Source: RH-AL1 sp050013235 (GTDB lineage Bacteria > Pseudomonadota > Alphaproteobacteria > Rhizobiales > Beijerinckiaceae). Taken from it: DNA of 64,000 nucleotides. This document shows positions 41,111 through 50,411 of the stretch, in pieces (position 1 is the stretch's first letter; each line of letters begins with the position of its first letter). Where the stretch lies: the NCBI GenBank assembly GCA_050013235.1, contig JBEKFQ010000013.1, positions 1 through 64,000 of the forward strand, read 5' to 3'. Under the pieces are notes generated by a model. The model saw only the letters and a program-made list of their open reading frames with translations. It was not told the origin of the DNA and did no database searches. Both the position numbers and the translations under genes were made by a program.

Positions 41111-44100
41111 TCAGCTACACCCGCTCGTCCCGCCGCAGGTGTCGCACTTCAGGCAGGTGCCGTTCCGCACGAGCGTAAAGTTCCCGCATTCGCCGCAGGC
41201 TTCCCCCGTATAGCCTTTCATCCGGGCGAGGCTGCGTTTTTCGGCGGCGCTGGGGGTGGGCTCGACGTGCGCTTCGCCGAGTTCGGCCTGGAGCGCGGTG
41301 GCGACGCTTTTCAACTCCGTCTCGACATCGGTTTTTAGCGCTGTCGCGCCCTGGGTAGCATAGGCCTGCGTCCCGCCTTGCACCAGCATGAGCTTATCGG
41401 CCTTGGAGCGCACGAACCCCTTGGACACGAATCGCGCCGTGCCGCTTGGCGCGTCGCCGCCGGAGACCGGCGCCTTGCCTTGGGTCTCACCGCTACCCAG
41501 CACGTCATGGCCGATTTCGCTCGGATCGACATGGGCGAGGTCGTTGCGTCCGAGGTAGGAGATGGCGAGTTCGCGGAACACATAGTCCAAAATGGAGGTC
41601 GCGTTCTTGATGGCGTCGTTGCCCTGCACGAAACCCGCGGGCTCGAAGCGGGTGAAGGTGAAGGCGTCGACATATTCTTCCAGCGGCACGCCATATTGCA
41701 GGCCGACCGAGATGGCGATGGCGAAATTGTTCATCAAGCTGCGGAAGGCAGCGCCTTCTTTATGCATGTCGATGAAGATCTCGCCGATGCGGCCATCCTG
41801 ATATTCGCCGGTGCGGAGATAGACCTTGTGGCCGCCGACGACGGCCTTTTGCGTATAGCCCTTGCGCCGGTCGGGCAGGCGCTCGCGCTCGCGCATGCGT
41901 TCGATCCGCTCGACGACGCGCTCGACGATCCGTTCCGCCACCGCGCTGGCGCGGGCCGGAGCGTTGGACGCGACCAGAGCCTCGACCGCATCGCCGGCTT
42001 CCTCTTCTCCGTCATCCTCGATCAGCTGGCTGTTCAGGGGCTGCGAGAGTTTCGAACCATCGCGGTAAAGCGCGTTGGCTTTCAGCGCCAGCCGCCAGGA
42101 GAGCATGTAAGCCTCCTTGCAATCCTCGACGCTGGCATCGTTGGCCATGTTGATCGTCTTGGAGATCGCGCCCGAGATGAAGGGCTGCGCCGCCGCCATC
42201 ATGCGAATGTGGCTCTCGACCGACAGATACCGCGTGCCGGTGCGTCCGCAGGCATTGGCGCAATCGAAGACGCCGTAATGCTCTTGCTTCAAATGCGGCG
42301 CGCCTTCCACGGTCATGGCGCCGCAGACATGCACATTGGCCGCCTCGGCCTCGGCCTTGGTGAAGCCGAGCCAGGTCAGAAGATCGAAATTGGGATCCTC
42401 GATCTTCTCGGCAGGTACTTTTAGATTATCGCGAAGGAAATCAGCGCCTAACGTCCATTTGTTAAAGACGAACTTGATGTCGAAGGCGCCAGCCAGCGTC
42501 TTCTCCAGCTCGTCGAGCTTGGCCTCGGTGAAGCCCTTGGCCTTGAGGGTGGTATGATTGACGCCCGGCGCTTGGCGCAGCGAGGCATGGCCGACGGCAT
42601 AGGCCTCGATCTCGGCGATCTCGGCCTCGCGGTAGCCGAGCGCGCGCAAACCTTCGGGCACGGCGCGGTTGATGATCTTGAAGTAGCCGCCGCCGGCCAA
42701 TTTCTTGAACTTCACCAGGGCAAAGTCCGGCTCGATGCCGGTCGTGTCGCAATCCATCACCAGGCCAATCGTGCCGGTGGGCGCGACGACAGTGGTTTGC
42801 GCATTGCGGTAGCCATAGGTCTCGCCGAGCGCGACAGCCTTGTCCCAAGCCGTCTTGGCATGGGCGATCAAGTCCTGGTCGCGCAGCGAAGCGCCATCGA
42901 GCGGCACCGGGGCGATGGAGAGCGCCTCGTAGCCCGTGGCCTCGCCATAGGCGGCGCGGCGATGGTTGCGCATCACCCGCAGCATGTTCTGGGCATTCTC
43001 TTGATAGCGGGCGAAGGCGCCACGCTCTTTCGCCATTTCGGCCGAGGTAGCGTAGCAGACACCGGTCATGATCGCAGACAAAGCGCCGCAGATCGCGCGG
43101 CCTTCGTCGGAATCGTAAGCAATGCCCGAGGACATCAGGAAGCCGCCGATATTGGCGAAGCCGAGGCCGAGCGTGCGGTACTCATAGGAGAGCTGAGCGA
43201 TTTCCCGGCTCGGGAATTGCGCCATCAGCACGGAGATTTCGAGCACGACGGTCCAGAGACGCACGGCATGTTCATAGGCCGCAAGGTCGATGTTCTTGGT
43301 GGCCGCGTCCCGGAACTGCAGCAGATTTAACGACGCAAGGTTACAGGCGGTGTCGTCGAGGAACATATATTCCGAGCAGGGGTTCGAGGCCACGATCGGG
43401 CCCGCCGCCGGGCAGGTGTGCCAGTCGTTGATCGTCGTGTGATATTGCAGGCCGGGATCGGCCGAGGCCCAGGCGGCATAGCCGATCTTGTCCCAGAGGT
43501 CGCGGGCTTTCAGCGTCTTCGCGACTTTGCCCGAGATGCGGCGCGTTAGGTTCCAATCCCCGTCCTCCTCGACCGCGCGGAGGAAATCGTCGGTGACGCG
43601 GACGGAATTGTTCGAATTCTGGCCGGAGACCGTCAGATAGGCCTCGGAATCCCAGTCGAGGGTGAAGGTCTCGAATTCGATCTCCTTATAGCCTTGCTTG
43701 GCATATTGGATGACCTTCTTGATCGAGGCATCCGGCACGAAAGTGCGGCGGGCGAGCTTGATTTCTTTCTTCAGGGCCGGGTTCTTGTCCGGGTTGAAGC
43801 AATCGTCGCCGGCGCCGTCGCAATTCACGCAGGCGCGGAGAATCGCCTTCAATGCTTTTTGCACGACCTTGGAGCCCGTCACGAGGGCGGCGACCTTCTC
43901 CTCTTCCTTCACCTTCCAGTCGATATAGGCCTCGATATCGGGGTGATCGGCATCCACCACCACCATTTTGGCGGCACGGCGGGTGGTGCCGCCGGACTTG
44001 ATGGCGCCGGCCGCGCGGTCGCCGATCTTGAGGAAGGACATCAGGCCCGACGACTTGCCGCCGCCCGAAAGCTTCTCGTTCTCGCCGCGCAGTTTCGAGA

Positions 44101-44803
44101 AATTCGAGCCGGTGCCGGAGCCGTATTTGAACAGCCGGGCTTCGCGGACCCAGAGATCCATGATCCCGCCCTCGTTCACGAGGTCGTCGGAGACGGATTG
44201 GATGAAACAGGCGTGGGGCTGCGGATGCTCGTAGGCCGAGGCCGAGGCCTGGAGCACGCCGGTCTCGAAATCCACGTAATGGTGGCCTTGGCTCGGCCCG
44301 TCGATCCCATAGGCCCAATGCAGGCCGGTGTTGAACCATTGCGGCGAATTCGGCGCGGCCATCTGGCGCGCCAGCATGTAGCGCAGCTCGTCCTGGAACG
44401 CGGACGCATCTTCCTCGCTGTCGAAATAGCCGCCTTTCCAACCCCAATAGGTCCAGGTGCCGGCCAGACGGTCGAACACCTGCTTGGCCGAGATCTCGGA
44501 TCCGTAACGCTGGTCTTTCGGCAGAGCCGCCAAAGCCGTTTCGTCCGCCACGCTGCGCCAGAGGAACGAGGGAACGCTGTGTTCCTCGACCTTCTTTAGT
44601 CGCGAGGGCACGCCGGCCTTGCGGAAATATTTCTGCGCGATGACGTCGGCCGCCACTTGGCTCCAGCTCGCGGGAACTTCGATTCCGTCCAGCGAGAAGA
44701 CCACGGACCCGTCGGGATTCCGGATTTCGCTCTTCGTGCCGCGAAATTCGAGGCTGGCGTAAGGGGACTGACCGGCTGAGGTGAAACGGCGTTCGATGCG
44801 CAT
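41111..44803 (-). CDS. nrdJ: Vitamin B12-dependent (class II) ribonucleotide reductase
   Basis: From the ATG at 44803 (AAGGA upstream) the protein has 1230 residues, the size of the long rhizobial class II enzymes. It has the N-terminal MRIERRFT start, the active-site region NPCSEYMFLDDTACNLASLNLLQF, and the finger-loop segment APTGTIGLVMDCDTTGIEPDFALVKFK. The C-terminal tail has Cys pairs (CGECG, CLKCDTCGG) used for reduction or zinc. It makes deoxyribonucleotides with adenosylcobalamin in place of a tyrosyl radical subunit. An NrdR-like box is upstream at 44896. Confidence 0.96.
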   Translation of the reverse strand: MRIERRFTSAGQSPYASLEFRGTKSEIRNPDGSVVFSLDGIEVPASWSQVAADVIAQKYFRKAGVPSRLKKVEEHSVPSFLWRSVADETALAALPKDQRYGSEISAKQVFDRLAGTWTYWGWKGGYFDSEEDASAFQDELRYMLARQMAAPNSPQWFNTGLHWAYGIDGPSQGHHYVDFETGVLQASASAYEHPQPHACFIQSVSDDLVNEGGIMDLWVREARLFKYGSGTGSNFSKLRGENEKLSGGGKSSGLMSFLKIGDRAAGAIKSGGTTRRAAKMVVVDADHPDIEAYIDWKVKEEEKVAALVTGSKVVQKALKAILRACVNCDGAGDDCFNPDKNPALKKEIKLARRTFVPDASIKKVIQYAKQGYKEIEFETFTLDWDSEAYLTVSGQNSNNSVRVTDDFLRAVEEDGDWNLTRRISGKVAKTLKARDLWDKIGYAAWASADPGLQYHTTINDWHTCPAAGPIVASNPCSEYMFLDDTACNLASLNLLQFRDAATKNIDLAAYEHAVRLWTVVLEISVLMAQFPSREIAQLSYEYRTLGLGFANIGGFLMSSGIAYDSDEGRAICGALSAIMTGVCYATSAEMAKERGAFARYQENAQNMLRVMRNHRRAAYGEATGYEALSIAPVPLDGASLRDQDLIAHAKTAWDKAVALGETYGYRNAQTTVVAPTGTIGLVMDCDTTGIEPDFALVKFKKLAGGGYFKIINRAVPEGLRALGYREAEIAEIEAYAVGHASLRQAPGVNHTTLKAKGFTEAKLDELEKTLAGAFDIKFVFNKWTLGADFLRDNLKVPAEKIEDPNFDLLTWLGFTKAEAEAANVHVCGAMTVEGAPHLKQEHYGVFDCANACGRTGTRYLSVESHIRMMAAAQPFISGAISKTINMANDASVEDCKEAYMLSWRLALKANALYRDGSKLSQPLNSQLIEDDGEEEAGDAVEALVASNAPARASAVAERIVERVVERIERMRERERLPDRRKGYTQKAVVGGHKVYLRTGEYQDGRIGEIFIDMHKEGAAFRSLMNNFAIAISVGLQYGVPLEEYVDAFTFTRFEPAGFVQGNDAIKNATSILDYVFRELAISYLGRNDLAHVDPSEIGHDVLGSGETQGKAPVSGGDAPSGTARFVSKGFVRSKADKLMLVQGGTQAYATQGATALKTDVETELKSVATALQAELGEAHVEPTPSAAEKRSLARMKGYTGEACGECGNFTLVRNGTCLKCDTCGGTSGCS

Positions 44804-44895
44804 TTTAGGTCCTTGGAACGAGCGGCTGTGGCCTGGAGAGACTATGCGCCGAATTCCTAACAAACGCTAACCCTAGGTCTCTTTATTCCTGTGGA

Positions 44896-44911
44896 ACACT
44901 ACATATAGAAA
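44896..44911. promoter_or_regulatory. Possible NrdR box upstream of nrdJ
   Basis: ACACTACATATAGAAA resembles the NrdR consensus (acaCwAtATaTwGtgt), with the left half and centre matching well and the right end degenerate. It lies about 93 bases before the nrdJ start. A clear second box at the usual spacing is not visible, so this is tentative. No cobalamin riboswitch motif is seen here. Confidence 0.4.
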
Positions 44912-44964
44912 GTCCTGGGGATAACTGGAATAGCGGGGATAAAGTTTCGGACGCTATGAAGAAC

Positions 44965-45720
44965 TCACGGAGTCAAGCCGTTAGCGGAAAAAAGATGCAG
45001 CAAAAATGGCAGAACAACGGGGATAATGATCGCCGTCATCGCGCCATTCAAGCCCAAGGCGATTCCGGCAAAAGCGCCGGCCGTGGGGTCGACCTGAAAG
45101 GCGCGGGCGGTGCCGAGTCCATGCGCGGCGAGGCCGGCCGCGAATCCCCGCGCGGCGAAATCGCGGATGCCCAGCGCGTTCATCAAGGGGCTCACGATGA
45201 CGGCGCCGAAAATGCCCGTCATCAAGACGAAGACCGCCGAGAGCGAGGGAATTCCGCCATAGGCGGCGGCAAGACTCATGGCGATCGGGGTCGTCGCCGA
45301 TTTCGGGGCCAGCGAGGCTAGAATCGCCGGTGGCGCGCCGAGCACGCCGGCGATCGAGACGGCGGTCGCGATAGCTGTGATCGAACCCGCCGTCAGCGCG
45401 AACAGCATGGGCATGAGATTGGCGCGTACGCGGCCGAGGTTGCGATAGAGCGGAATGGCCAGCGCCACCGTCGCCGGTCCCAAGAGAAAGTGGACGAATT
45501 GCGCGCCGTCGAAAAACGTCTGGTAACTCGTGCCGGTCAAGAGAATCAGGGCGGAGAGAATCGCGGCCGAGATCGCGACCGTGTTGACCAGCGGATGGCG
45601 CCCCGATTTTTCCGAGAGCCAGTCCGAAAAGAGGTAGCTGACGAGCACGGCCGTGAGCCAGAACAAAGGATTGGCCGAGAGATAGACCCAGATGTCGCTG
45701 GCGCGGTGCGGGAGAATCAT
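44965..45720 (-). CDS. lrgB: LrgB/CidB-family membrane protein
   Basis: The start is the ATG at 45720, which overlaps the end of the lrgA-like gene. The 251 residues contain about seven hydrophobic segments and the LrgB signatures YQTFFDGAQFVHFLLGPATVALAIPLY, LAPKSATTPIAMSLAAAYGGIPSLSA and AHGLGTARAFQVDPTAGAFAG. LrgB acts with LrgA in holin-like control of murein hydrolase export; plant and bacterial relatives also move glycolate or pyruvate. Which role applies here is not clear. Confidence 0.9.
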   Translation of the reverse strand: MILPHRASDIWVYLSANPLFWLTAVLVSYLFSDWLSEKSGRHPLVNTVAISAAILSALILLTGTSYQTFFDGAQFVHFLLGPATVALAIPLYRNLGRVRANLMPMLFALTAGSITAIATAVSIAGVLGAPPAILASLAPKSATTPIAMSLAAAYGGIPSLSAVFVLMTGIFGAVIVSPLMNALGIRDFAARGFAAGLAAHGLGTARAFQVDPTAGAFAGIALGLNGAMTAIIIPVVLPFLLHLFSANGLTP

Positions 45721-46247
45721 GGCGCCTCGTTCTCTTTGGCTGGGGGTTCCTTGGCGGGCGGGTGCGCGAATCGCCGGGTCCGCAGGACCGCCGTCAGGCG
45801 AAACACCAAAACCGTGACGATCATCGCCGCCGTGGTGGAGACCGCGATGGAGACGGCGATGGCCCAGCCGAAACGTCCGAGCAGGCCGAAATATTGAACA
45901 ATTCCCGTCGCCGCCGGGATGAAGAGAAGCGAGAGATTTTTCAGCAAAACGTCCGCGACCATCCCAATCTGATCTGGCACCTCGCCGGGTTCTCCTCCCA
46001 GGCGGCGGCCGCGCAGGCTGAGAAAGGCGAACATCAGCCCCATGCCGGCGACGGGGCCTGGCACCGGCAGCGCCAAGGCGCGCACGAGAACCTCTCCGAG
46101 GAGTTGACACAGGAGCAGTCCGGCGATGGCGGCTATCATATCGGGCCAGGCATATCGGGGCAGGTCCTTTCGTTGCCGGGAGATTATAGGGATTCGGTTC
46201 TCTTGTGCCTTCAATCGGCTGTGGACACGAGGGGGGCTCATCGGCAT
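45717..46247 (-). CDS. lrgA: LrgA/CidA-family membrane protein
   Basis: The family core runs from MIAAIAGLLLCQLLGEVLVRAL through PVPGPVAGMGLMFAFLSL and VADVLLKNLSLLFIPAATGIV to a fourth helix and a Pro/Glu-rich tail, with four membrane segments. The start is uncertain: 46247 gives 176 residues with a basic N-terminal extension, while 46139 starts right at the core. It overlaps lrgB by four bases, so the pair is translationally coupled, and is divergent from the NDUFA12 gene. Confidence 0.82.
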   Translation of the reverse strand: MPMSPPRVHSRLKAQENRIPIISRQRKDLPRYAWPDMIAAIAGLLLCQLLGEVLVRALALPVPGPVAGMGLMFAFLSLRGRRLGGEPGEVPDQIGMVADVLLKNLSLLFIPAATGIVQYFGLLGRFGWAIAVSIAVSTTAAMIVTVLVFRLTAVLRTRRFAHPPAKEPPAKENEAP

Positions 46248-46323
46248 AGTCCCGCCGCGCGGGGCCGCTTGGCCGTTCCGCGCGAGAATTCCGCCTGATT
46301 TGGCAATGATACGGGATGGCCGC

Positions 46324-46776
46324 ATGACTAACTTTGCGACGAAAAGCCCTTCGCTCGTCCAAAAGACCGTCGCTGTTCTCACCAAGGTCTTCACTTGGTG
46401 GAACGGGCAGACCTTGAACACACGCTTCCACACGTGGCGCCACGGCGAACTCGTCGGCTCCGACGAGAGCGGCAATCTCTATTATCGGACGAAGGGCGGC
46501 GCGATCGACAAAGCGCTCGGCTTCCAGCGGCGTTGGGTCATTTTTTCAGGTTATTCCGAATCATCCACCGTGCCGCCCGGCTGGCATGGCTGGCTACATC
46601 ACACCGTCGATACGCCGCCCACCGACGAACAATACACGCCGAAGGAATGGCAAAAGCCGCATCAGCCGAACCTAACCGGCACGCCGCAGGCTTGGCGCCC
46701 GCAAGGATCGACGTTGCGCGCCAACGCCCGGCCCGCCGCGACCGGCGATTACGAGGCCTGGTCGCCGGAGGGGTAG
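46324..46776 (+). CDS. Complex I accessory subunit, NDUFA12 family
   Basis: The 150 residues match NADH:ubiquinone oxidoreductase subunit NDUFA12 (17.2 kDa): TWWNGQTLNTRFHTWRHGELVGSDESGNLYYRTKGG, RRWVIFSGYSESSTVPPGWHGWLHHTVDTPP and a Pro-rich end with TGTPQAWRP. It is a peripheral complex I subunit shared by alphaproteobacteria and mitochondria. The frame is open upstream, and the ATG at 46324 is chosen by family start. It is followed by the DUF2155 gene, as in other Rhizobiales. Confidence 0.94.
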   Translation: MTNFATKSPSLVQKTVAVLTKVFTWWNGQTLNTRFHTWRHGELVGSDESGNLYYRTKGGAIDKALGFQRRWVIFSGYSESSTVPPGWHGWLHHTVDTPPTDEQYTPKEWQKPHQPNLTGTPQAWRPQGSTLRANARPAATGDYEAWSPEG

Positions 46777-46891
46777 GGCAGGCTGTTCTTGTTTGCCACG
46801 CCGCAAGCACGGCCGCATTCCGGCCGGAGTTTTGTGATGGCTGGCCATATCGGCTGGAGCAACAGGCTCTCGGGGCCGGCTGGATCTCTTG

Positions 46892-47509
46892 ATGACGCGT
46901 TTGAAACTTTCCGGTCTTGCTCTCGCTGCGTTCGGCGCGCTCCTGACGCCGCCTGCCTTGGCCGATAAGATCAGCCATCCGACGGCGGTGTTTTCCGGTC
47001 TCGATAAAATCACCGGACGGATCATCTCCTTCGAGGTCGCGACCGACGAGACCGTGCAATTCGGCTCGCTGCAAATCACCGAGCGCGCTTGTTACACGAG
47101 GCCGTCGACCGAGGCGCCGCAGACGATCACCTTCGTCCAGGTCGACGAGGTCGATGCCAAGAAGCAATATAAACGGCTGTTTTCCGGCTGGATGTTCGCC
47201 GCGAGTCCCGGCCTTCATGGGATCGAACATCCCGTCTACGATATATGGCTGACCGATTGTAAGGGCGGCACGGAAGTGATCCCGGCGCCGCCCGAAACCG
47301 CCAATGCCGAGCCGCCGCCGCCGGAAAATGCCAAGCTTCCGGTCAATACCGGCAAGAAGCCCAGGAATGCCGATGCCAAGGCGCCCGCCACGAGCGGCAC
47401 GGCGGATGCCGCGGCCACGGTCCCGCGCCGCGACCCCAATCGCCGCCCGCCGACGCGCAGCTTCTTCCCCGACGAAGCCGGCGGCCGCGACCCCGGCGGG
47501 TTGTATTAG
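46892..47509 (+). CDS. DUF2155-family exported protein
   Basis: The ATG at 46892 gives 205 residues with a signal peptide (cleavage near PALA, about residue 23). The DUF2155 core (TAVFSGLDKITGRIISFEVATDETVQFGSLQITERACYTRP, FSGWMFAASPGLHGIEHPVYDIWLTDC) is followed by an 80-residue Pro/Ala-rich tail. The two conserved cysteines may form a disulfide. Function is unknown; the fixed neighbourhood with NDUFA12 and aat suggests a housekeeping envelope role. The stop codon reads TAGAGC, like the ends of the 116-bp repeats. Confidence 0.88.
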   Translation: MTRLKLSGLALAAFGALLTPPALADKISHPTAVFSGLDKITGRIISFEVATDETVQFGSLQITERACYTRPSTEAPQTITFVQVDEVDAKKQYKRLFSGWMFAASPGLHGIEHPVYDIWLTDCKGGTEVIPAPPETANAEPPPPENAKLPVNTGKKPRNADAKAPATSGTADAAATVPRRDPNRRPPTRSFFPDEAGGRDPGGLY

Positions 47510-47576
47510 AGCACGCTCGTTCTCCCATGAATGGGAGAAGGTGCCGGGCCCCGTTCCGTCTCTTTCTGGTGGCCCG

Positions 47577-48245
47577 TCAGCCCTTCAGCGCCTCGAGCAC
47601 CTGGGTGCCCGTCACGATCGTGCCTTCGGGCCAGGTCCAAAAATTGGCTTGGCGCGGCACGGCGTCGGCGAGGAGCAGGTGATAGGCCTGCTTGGGAACG
47701 GCGATGGCGCCGAGCGAGGCGAGATGACTGGTCACGAATTGCGTATCGAGCAGGCGGAACCCGCCTTTGCGCAGTCGTGCGAAGAGATGAGCCAAGGCGA
47801 CTTTCGAGGCGTCCCGCTCGAGATGGAACATGCTTTCGCCAAAGAACGCCGCGCCGATCGACACGCCATAGAGGCCGCCAACCAGTTTGCCCTCGGCCCA
47901 CGCCTCGACGGTGTGGACCTGGCCTCGCTCGAACAACGTGCGGTAAAGTTCGCGGATGCGGCTGTTGATCCAGGTGCCCTCACGCCCCGGCGCCGCCGCC
48001 GCGCAGCCATCGATCAAGGCGTCATAAGCCGTATCGATCCGGATTTCGAACCGGTCCGACCGGATTGTCTTGGCCAGGCTGCGCGAGACGATGAAACCGT
48101 CGATGGGGAAAATCCCGCGCTCCTCGGGATCGACCCAGAACAGGCTCGGATCCTCGGCGCTCTCCGCCATGGGAAAAAGCCCAACCGAGTACGCCCGGAG
48201 TAAGATCTCCGGCGTGATTTCGGTTCGGTCTCGCGCGCGTGCCAT
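47577..48245 (-). CDS. aat: Leucyl/phenylalanyl-tRNA-protein transferase
   Basis: The 222 residues show the Aat family motifs: ITPEILLRAYSVGLFPMAE, FWVDPEERGIFPIDGF, HTVEAWAEGKLVGGLYGVSIGAAFFGESMFH, ASKVALAHLFARLRKGGFRLLDTQFVTSHLASLGA and a C-terminal half-GNAT fold. It adds Leu or Phe to N-terminal Arg or Lys of proteins and so marks them for ClpS/ClpAP degradation. Convergent with the DUF2155 gene and downstream of accC, as in other rhizobia. Confidence 0.96.
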   Translation of the reverse strand: MARARDRTEITPEILLRAYSVGLFPMAESAEDPSLFWVDPEERGIFPIDGFIVSRSLAKTIRSDRFEIRIDTAYDALIDGCAAAAPGREGTWINSRIRELYRTLFERGQVHTVEAWAEGKLVGGLYGVSIGAAFFGESMFHLERDASKVALAHLFARLRKGGFRLLDTQFVTSHLASLGAIAVPKQAYHLLLADAVPRQANFWTWPEGTIVTGTQVLEALKG

Positions 48246-48323
48246 TGAGCTAGAGGACAGCGCGGTTAAGCTGGCGTCAAGCCCCGGATGGCCGCCGCCA
48301 CCGGGGACGCGTATTGCGTGCTT

Positions 48324-49682
48324 TTACTTGATATGGTCGCCGCCGCCGGCTTCGAGAAATTTTTCGAGCCAGTGGATATCGTAATCGCCATTTTGGATAT
48401 CCGTATTGCGCACCAATGTGCGGTAGAGCGGCAGCGTCGTCTCGATCCCGTCGATGATGAATTCGTCGAGCGCGCGGCGCAGACGCATCAAGGTTTCCGT
48501 CCGCGTCCGGCCATGGACGATGAGCTTGCCGACAAGCGAATCGTAATAGGGCGGGATCGTGTAGCCGGCATAGACCGCGCTATCGACGCGCACGCCAAGG
48601 CCGCCCGGCGGATGATAATAAGTGATCTTGCCCGGTGAGGGCCGGAATGTCGTGGGGTGTTCGGCATTGATGCGGCATTCGATCGCATGGCCGCGAAACA
48701 CGATATCTTCTTGCTTGATCGAGAGGGGCGAGCCGCCCGCGATCTTGATTTGCTCGTTCACGAGGTCGAAGCCGGTGATCATTTCGGTCACGGGATGCTC
48801 GACCTGAATACGCGTGTTCATCTCGATGAAGTAGAACGCGCCATTTTCGTAGAGAAACTCGATCGTGCCGGCGCCGGAATAGTTGAGCTCGCGCATGGCG
48901 GCGGCGCAGATTTCGCCGATGCGCGCGCGGTCGGACTCGTTGAGGGCAGGCGAGGGGCTTTCTTCCCAGACCTTTTGGTGGCGGCGCTGCAGCGAGCAGT
49001 CGCGCTCGCCCAGATGCACCGCCCGGCCCTGGCCGTCGCCCAGGATTTGGATTTCGATATGCCGGGGCTTTTGCAGATATTTTTCGAGATAGACGGAATC
49101 ATCGCCGAAAGCGGCCTTGGCTTCGCTCCGGGCCGCGGCCAAGGCGTTGGGCAGATCTTCCGCCGTCAAAGCGACCTTCATGCCGCGCCCGCCGCCGCCG
49201 GCCGCCGCCTTGACGAGAACGGGATAACCGATCTCCTTGGCGACCCGCAGCCCCTCGGCATCCTCGGTAATCGCGCCTTCCGAGCCCGGCACACAGGGAA
49301 TGCCGAGACGGAGGGCGGTCTTCTTGGCCTCGATCTTGTCGCCCATGATGCGGATATGCTCGGCGCTCGGACCGATGAAGCCGATCCCGTGATCCCCAAG
49401 GATTTCGGCAAAGCGGGCGTTTTCCGACAGGAAGCCGTAGCCGGGATGCACGGCTTCCGCGCCGGTGATCTCGCAGGCCGCTAAAATCGCGGGAATGTTG
49501 AGATAGGAATCGCGTGCGGCCGGCGGCCCCAGACACACCGATTCATCCGCCAATTTGACATGCATGGCATCGGCGTCGGCCGTGGAATGGACGGCGACCG
49601 TCGCAATGCCCAATTCCTTGGCCGCGCGAAGAATGCGCAGCGCGATTTCGCCGCGATTGGCAATCAGAATTTTATCGAACAT
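48324..49682 (-). CDS. accC: Biotin carboxylase subunit of acetyl-CoA carboxylase
   Basis: The 452-residue ATP-grasp enzyme begins MFDKILIANRGEIALRILRAAKELGI and has the ATP loop KAAAGGGGRGMKVA, the ERDCSLQRRHQKVWEESPSP region, the metal-binding EMNTRIQVEHPVTEMITG and the C-terminal GKLIVHGRTRTETLMRLRRAL. It carboxylates biotin on AccB with bicarbonate and ATP, the first half of malonyl-CoA formation. It follows accB by 69 bases in one operon. Confidence 0.98.
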   Translation of the reverse strand: MFDKILIANRGEIALRILRAAKELGIATVAVHSTADADAMHVKLADESVCLGPPAARDSYLNIPAILAACEITGAEAVHPGYGFLSENARFAEILGDHGIGFIGPSAEHIRIMGDKIEAKKTALRLGIPCVPGSEGAITEDAEGLRVAKEIGYPVLVKAAAGGGGRGMKVALTAEDLPNALAAARSEAKAAFGDDSVYLEKYLQKPRHIEIQILGDGQGRAVHLGERDCSLQRRHQKVWEESPSPALNESDRARIGEICAAAMRELNYSGAGTIEFLYENGAFYFIEMNTRIQVEHPVTEMITGFDLVNEQIKIAGGSPLSIKQEDIVFRGHAIECRINAEHPTTFRPSPGKITYYHPPGGLGVRVDSAVYAGYTIPPYYDSLVGKLIVHGRTRTETLMRLRRALDEFIIDGIETTLPLYRTLVRNTDIQNGDYDIHWLEKFLEAGGGDHIK

Positions 49683-49751
49683 GCTCTCTAACCCTGCCCC
49701 GGCAAGGGAGATGCCATGCGGGCGCTGTCTGCATTGAAAAAACTCAGGCCC

Positions 49752-50246
49752 TTACTCGATCACCAGCAGGGCCTGTCCATATTCGACGGGCTGTCCATCT
49801 TGCACCAGAATGCTCGTCACGGTGCCGCTTCGCGGCGCGATGATTTCGTTGAAGGTCTTCATGGCCTCGACGAGCAGGATTTTCTCGCCCGCCTTGACGG
49901 TCGAGCCGACCTCGACGAAGGCGGGAGATTCAGGCGCGGGTCTGAGATAGGCCGTGCCGACCATCGGAGATTTGACGGTTCCCGCGCTTTCGGCCTTGAC
50001 GGTATCGGGAGCAGGGGCGGCCTTCACGGGCTCGACGGCCGCATGGGTCACGACGGGAGCCGGCACGTAAGACGTGCTCATTTGCCGGGCGACGCGAATT
50101 TTAAGGTCGCCGGTCTGATATTCGATCTCGCTCAGGTCGAGACGCTTGGCGATATCGGCGAGGGATTCGACAAGTCCGGTCTTGTCGAGCACTGGCTTGT
50201 CGAGCACGGGCTTGGCGAGGCTTGATTTGAGAGGCGATTTCGTCAT
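49752..50246 (-). CDS. accB: Biotin carboxyl carrier protein of acetyl-CoA carboxylase
   Basis: The 164 residues have an N-terminal helical region, an Ala/Pro-rich linker (about 60-90) and a biotinyl domain with SPMVGTAYLRPAPESPAFVEVG and the biotin site LLVEAMKTFNEI (Lys130). The N-terminus has an unusual short repetition (KPVLDKPVLDKTGLVE). It carries CO2 on biotin between the carboxylase and the transferase. A 25-bp tandem repeat lies directly upstream. Confidence 0.97.
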   Translation of the reverse strand: MTKSPLKSSLAKPVLDKPVLDKTGLVESLADIAKRLDLSEIEYQTGDLKIRVARQMSTSYVPAPVVTHAAVEPVKAAPAPDTVKAESAGTVKSPMVGTAYLRPAPESPAFVEVGSTVKAGEKILLVEAMKTFNEIIAPRSGTVTSILVQDGQPVEYGQALLVIE

Positions 50247-50266
50247 GCGTTCAGAAGTCCGTTCGC

Positions 50267-50316
50267 CGAGGTGCGCTTGCGGCGCGATTTACGAGGTGCG
50301 CTTGCGGCGCGATTTA
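50267..50316. repeat. Tandem 25-bp repeat upstream of accB
   Basis: The unit CGAGGTGCGCTTGCGGCG followed by CGATTTA occurs twice in a row (50267-50291 and 50292-50316) without mismatches. It starts 20 bases before the accB start codon and so lies in the mRNA leader or promoter. Confidence 0.85.
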
Positions 50317-50374
50317 AAGGTCTCGTTCAGGCGCCGGAGCTGAAGAGATCCGGCCTGCCTGGCTTTGCTCGTCC

Positions 50375-50411
50375 GTCAAAAAACCAGCCGGGAGGGAACC
50401 CGGCCGGTTGA
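50375..50411 (-). terminator. Rho-independent terminator after the dsbA-like gene
   Basis: On the minus strand GCCGGG and CCCGGC (plus 50399-50404 and 50387-50392) form the stem core with flanking ACC/GGT pairs, followed by TGGTTTTTTGACG. The hairpin and six-T run fit a standard terminator for transcripts coming from 50585 onward. Confidence 0.75.

Noticed and set aside
44804..44964. Cobalamin riboswitch before the B12-dependent reductase
   Set aside because: None of the conserved B12-box elements is visible in the 161-base upstream region.
50267..50316. CRISPR-like array near accB
   Set aside because: Only two directly abutting units with no spacers between them; no cas gene is in the window.
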